Source of the DNA: Anaerolineales bacterium
GTDB lineage: Bacteria > Chloroflexota > Anaerolineae > Anaerolineales > JABWBV01
Reading direction: 5' to 3'
Assembly: GCA_027019845.1 (NCBI GenBank)
Contig: JALUWE010000079.1
Coordinates: forward strand, 1-17,526
DNA: 17,526 nucleotides
Shown here: piece by piece, positions 16,066-17,526 of the stretch
Layout: the number at the start of each line of letters is the position of its first letter
How positions within the stretch are numbered: position 1 is the stretch's first letter
Translations under genes and position numbers: made by a program
Notes under the pieces: model-generated
What the model was told of the DNA's origin: nothing
Seen by the model: only the letters and a program-made list of their open reading frames with translations
The model's database searches: none

Positions 16066-17526
16066 TCAGCGGCAGAACAGCACCGGGATACGGGTTTCGC
16101 GCAGCACCTGATCGACCGCGCTGCCCAGCACCATCTCCAGCACCGGCGAAAAGCCGTACCCGCCCATGATGATCAAATCTGTCGCGCGCTCCGCCGCGGT
16201 GCTGAGAATGGTATCCGCCACTTTGCCGCGGCGGGTCAGAAAGTTGGCCTGCACGCGCCGTGATTGCAGGTATTCCTTTGCGCTCAGCAGGGCACGGGTG
16301 GCCTTTTGGCTGGTCTGGTTTTCCGCCACGATCAGCACGTCGAGTTGGTGCTGCCACTTTCCGGTCAGGTAAGCCGCGATGAACAGGGCCTCGCGGGCTT
16401 TGGGGCTGCCGTCGTAGGCCAGCAGCAGCCGGTCGAGTTGGGGGGAGACCTGGGGGACGGCCAGGATCGGGCGGCAGCAACGATGGATCAGGGTGCGGAA
16501 GCCGGAGGCCAGCCGGGCCGCGGGCGCCGGCCCGGGGGGGTGGTTCAGGTTGAGGATCACGATGTCGGCCCAGCAGGCACGTTCGCAAATTTTGCGCGCA
16601 ATTTTGCCGCTCTCGACGATCAGTTCCCCCGGCAGCCCGGCTTCCCGGCAGCGCTGCTCGAAGCGTTCTTTGATGGCGCGGGCGCGCGGGCTGTCGACCT
16701 CCTCCGGGCGGGCGACCACGTGCAGCCCGTGCAGGTGGTCCTTCTCCGGCAGGGCAAACACGATGGCCTGCTCCAGCGCTTTCCAGCCGTGCTCTTCGCC
16801 GCTGATCGGGACGAGAACGTCCACGAACAGGCGGCTTTCGCGGTGGGTGTCCAGCATGTCCCGCCGCCACTGCCCGGGGCGGGGGCCGGCCTCGAACGGG
16901 TCTGGGGTGAGCGCGTCGTACAGTTTCCCGCCGATACGCGCCGCCACCCGCGCGGGTTTGGGGCTTTCGGCTTCGCGCAGGTTTTGGGCCGTTTTTTCCA
17001 GCGAGACGTTCCAGCCGAGGGCTTTTTCCAGTTCTTCCCGGCGTTTGCTGAGCCAGACGTACAGGTCGGTTTCGGTGCGGCCGGGGAAGTCGCGCAGCAG
17101 GCCGCGCTCGCGGATGACGCGGATGACCGGGATGTATTGCTGCTCGAACCAGATCAGCGCGGCCTGTTCGCAGCTCAATTCGTGGTCGCTGCTGTGCTGC
17201 ACAGCCGCGATCTGGCGCAGCAAGAAGCGGTAGTGCCCCGGCGCGGTGACGCGCAGGTCCGCGTGGGGGCGGGTTTTGTCCAGGCGGGTGCATTCCAGGA
17301 AGTCGGCCAGCTCGGCTTTCAGGATCACGTCGTCGGGCTGGTCGTCCGGGCTGAGGGGGACTTTGGTGCGGATTTCGGTGACGTAGGCCTGGATGGTCTG
17401 GTATCCGCGGCTGCGGGCGATGGAGACGCGATGGTTGCCGTCCAACACGAAGTAGGCCTGGCCGATCTGGTAGACCTCGATGGGGTCCATGCCGCGCTGG
17501 TCGATGATGGCGTCCAGTCGCGTCCA
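16066..17526 (-). CDS. ParB-like domain fused to tandem UspA domains (5' end beyond window)
   Basis: The frame is open to the right edge, so at least 487 residues are visible and the N-terminus is missing; the first Met in the window is at 17490. Counting from that Met, YFVLDGNHRVSIARSRGY (13-30) is a ParB/sulfiredoxin-like motif. A helical middle (about 55-215) follows, then a degenerate UspA-like domain (about 220-345) and a second, intact UspA domain (about 352-474). The second carries the ATP-binding signature G-x2-G-x9-GS (GGYG 443-446, GS 456-457). UspA proteins bind ATP and respond to stress; ParB-like folds can bind or hydrolyse nucleotides such as CTP. A nucleotide-controlled stress protein is an inference. 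The stop is 71 bases from the O-methyltransferase start. Confidence 0.85.
   Translation of the reverse strand, partial: WTRLDAIIDQRGMDPIEVYQIGQAYFVLDGNHRVSIARSRGYQTIQAYVTEIRTKVPLSPDDQPDDVILKAELADFLECTRLDKTRPHADLRVTAPGHYRFLLRQIAAVQHSSDHELSCEQAALIWFEQQYIPVIRVIRERGLLRDFPGRTETDLYVWLSKRREELEKALGWNVSLEKTAQNLREAESPKPARVAARIGGKLYDALTPDPFEAGPRPGQWRRDMLDTHRESRLFVDVLVPISGEEHGWKALEQAIVFALPEKDHLHGLHVVARPEEVDSPRARAIKERFEQRCREAGLPGELIVESGKIARKICERACWADIVILNLNHPPGPAPAARLASGFRTLIHRCCRPILAVPQVSPQLDRLLLAYDGSPKAREALFIAAYLTGKWQHQLDVLIVAENQTSQKATRALLSAKEYLQSRRVQANFLTRRGKVADTILSTAAERATDLIIMGGYGFSPVLEMVLGSAVDQVLRETRIPVLFCR

Overview
The window looks like a chromosomal stretch of a GC-rich bacterium, most likely a Chloroflexota member (Anaerolineae-like). 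I infer this from the 6-, 7- and 9-bp tandem repeats in nearly every spacer, the REP-type palindromes with a REP-associated tyrosine transposase, the Toast_rack and LiaF-like envelope proteins and the ParB-like/UspA fusion. No rRNA or tRNA gene was seen, so this placement is an inference.

Region 1 (about 1-8414, all genes on the minus strand) is a respiratory cluster. Read in the direction of transcription it holds: a candidate CRP/FNR-type promoter; a DUF1858 redox-disulfide protein; a 50-residue membrane peptide; a CuA subunit II; a heme-copper oxidase subunit I; a TauE/SafE-like membrane protein; a FixI/CcoI-type copper P-type ATPase; and a fusion of cytochrome b, a 2x[4Fe-4S] ferredoxin and an MvhD/FlpD-like domain. 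Subunit I keeps all six metal-ligand histidines but has HPAQQ where oxygen reductases have HPxxY. The cross-linked active-site tyrosine is therefore missing, and the operon may encode a CuA-type nitric oxide reductase rather than an oxygen reductase. The DUF1858 gene (a family associated with hybrid-cluster proteins) and the FNR-like operator fit that reading. The copper ATPase and TauE-like protein would supply copper to the enzyme. The cytochrome b fusion could pass electrons between quinone and a cytoplasmic iron-sulfur partner.

Region 2 (about 8415-10886) is an accessory zone. It has a pile-up of interspersed palindromic repeats, an orphan DarG-like macrodomain protein with its own promoter, an IS200-like RAYT transposase that carries REP palindromes inside its coding sequence, and the truncated N-terminus of a type I restriction methylase (hsdM). 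It reads as a decayed defence island.

Region 3 (10887-17526) is housekeeping-like: an aldo/keto reductase on the plus strand, then on the minus strand a Toast_rack lipoprotein, a Kelch-propeller lipoprotein overlapping an HD phosphohydrolase, a LiaF-like polytopic membrane protein, an O-methyltransferase with an altered metal site, and a ParB-like/UspA fusion cut by the right window edge.

Across the whole window, short-period tandem arrays start at, or include, the stop codon of seven genes, so that the array supplies the stop and sometimes the last residues. A 108/111-bp inverted-repeat element occurs as two direct copies that exactly bracket the oxidase operon.
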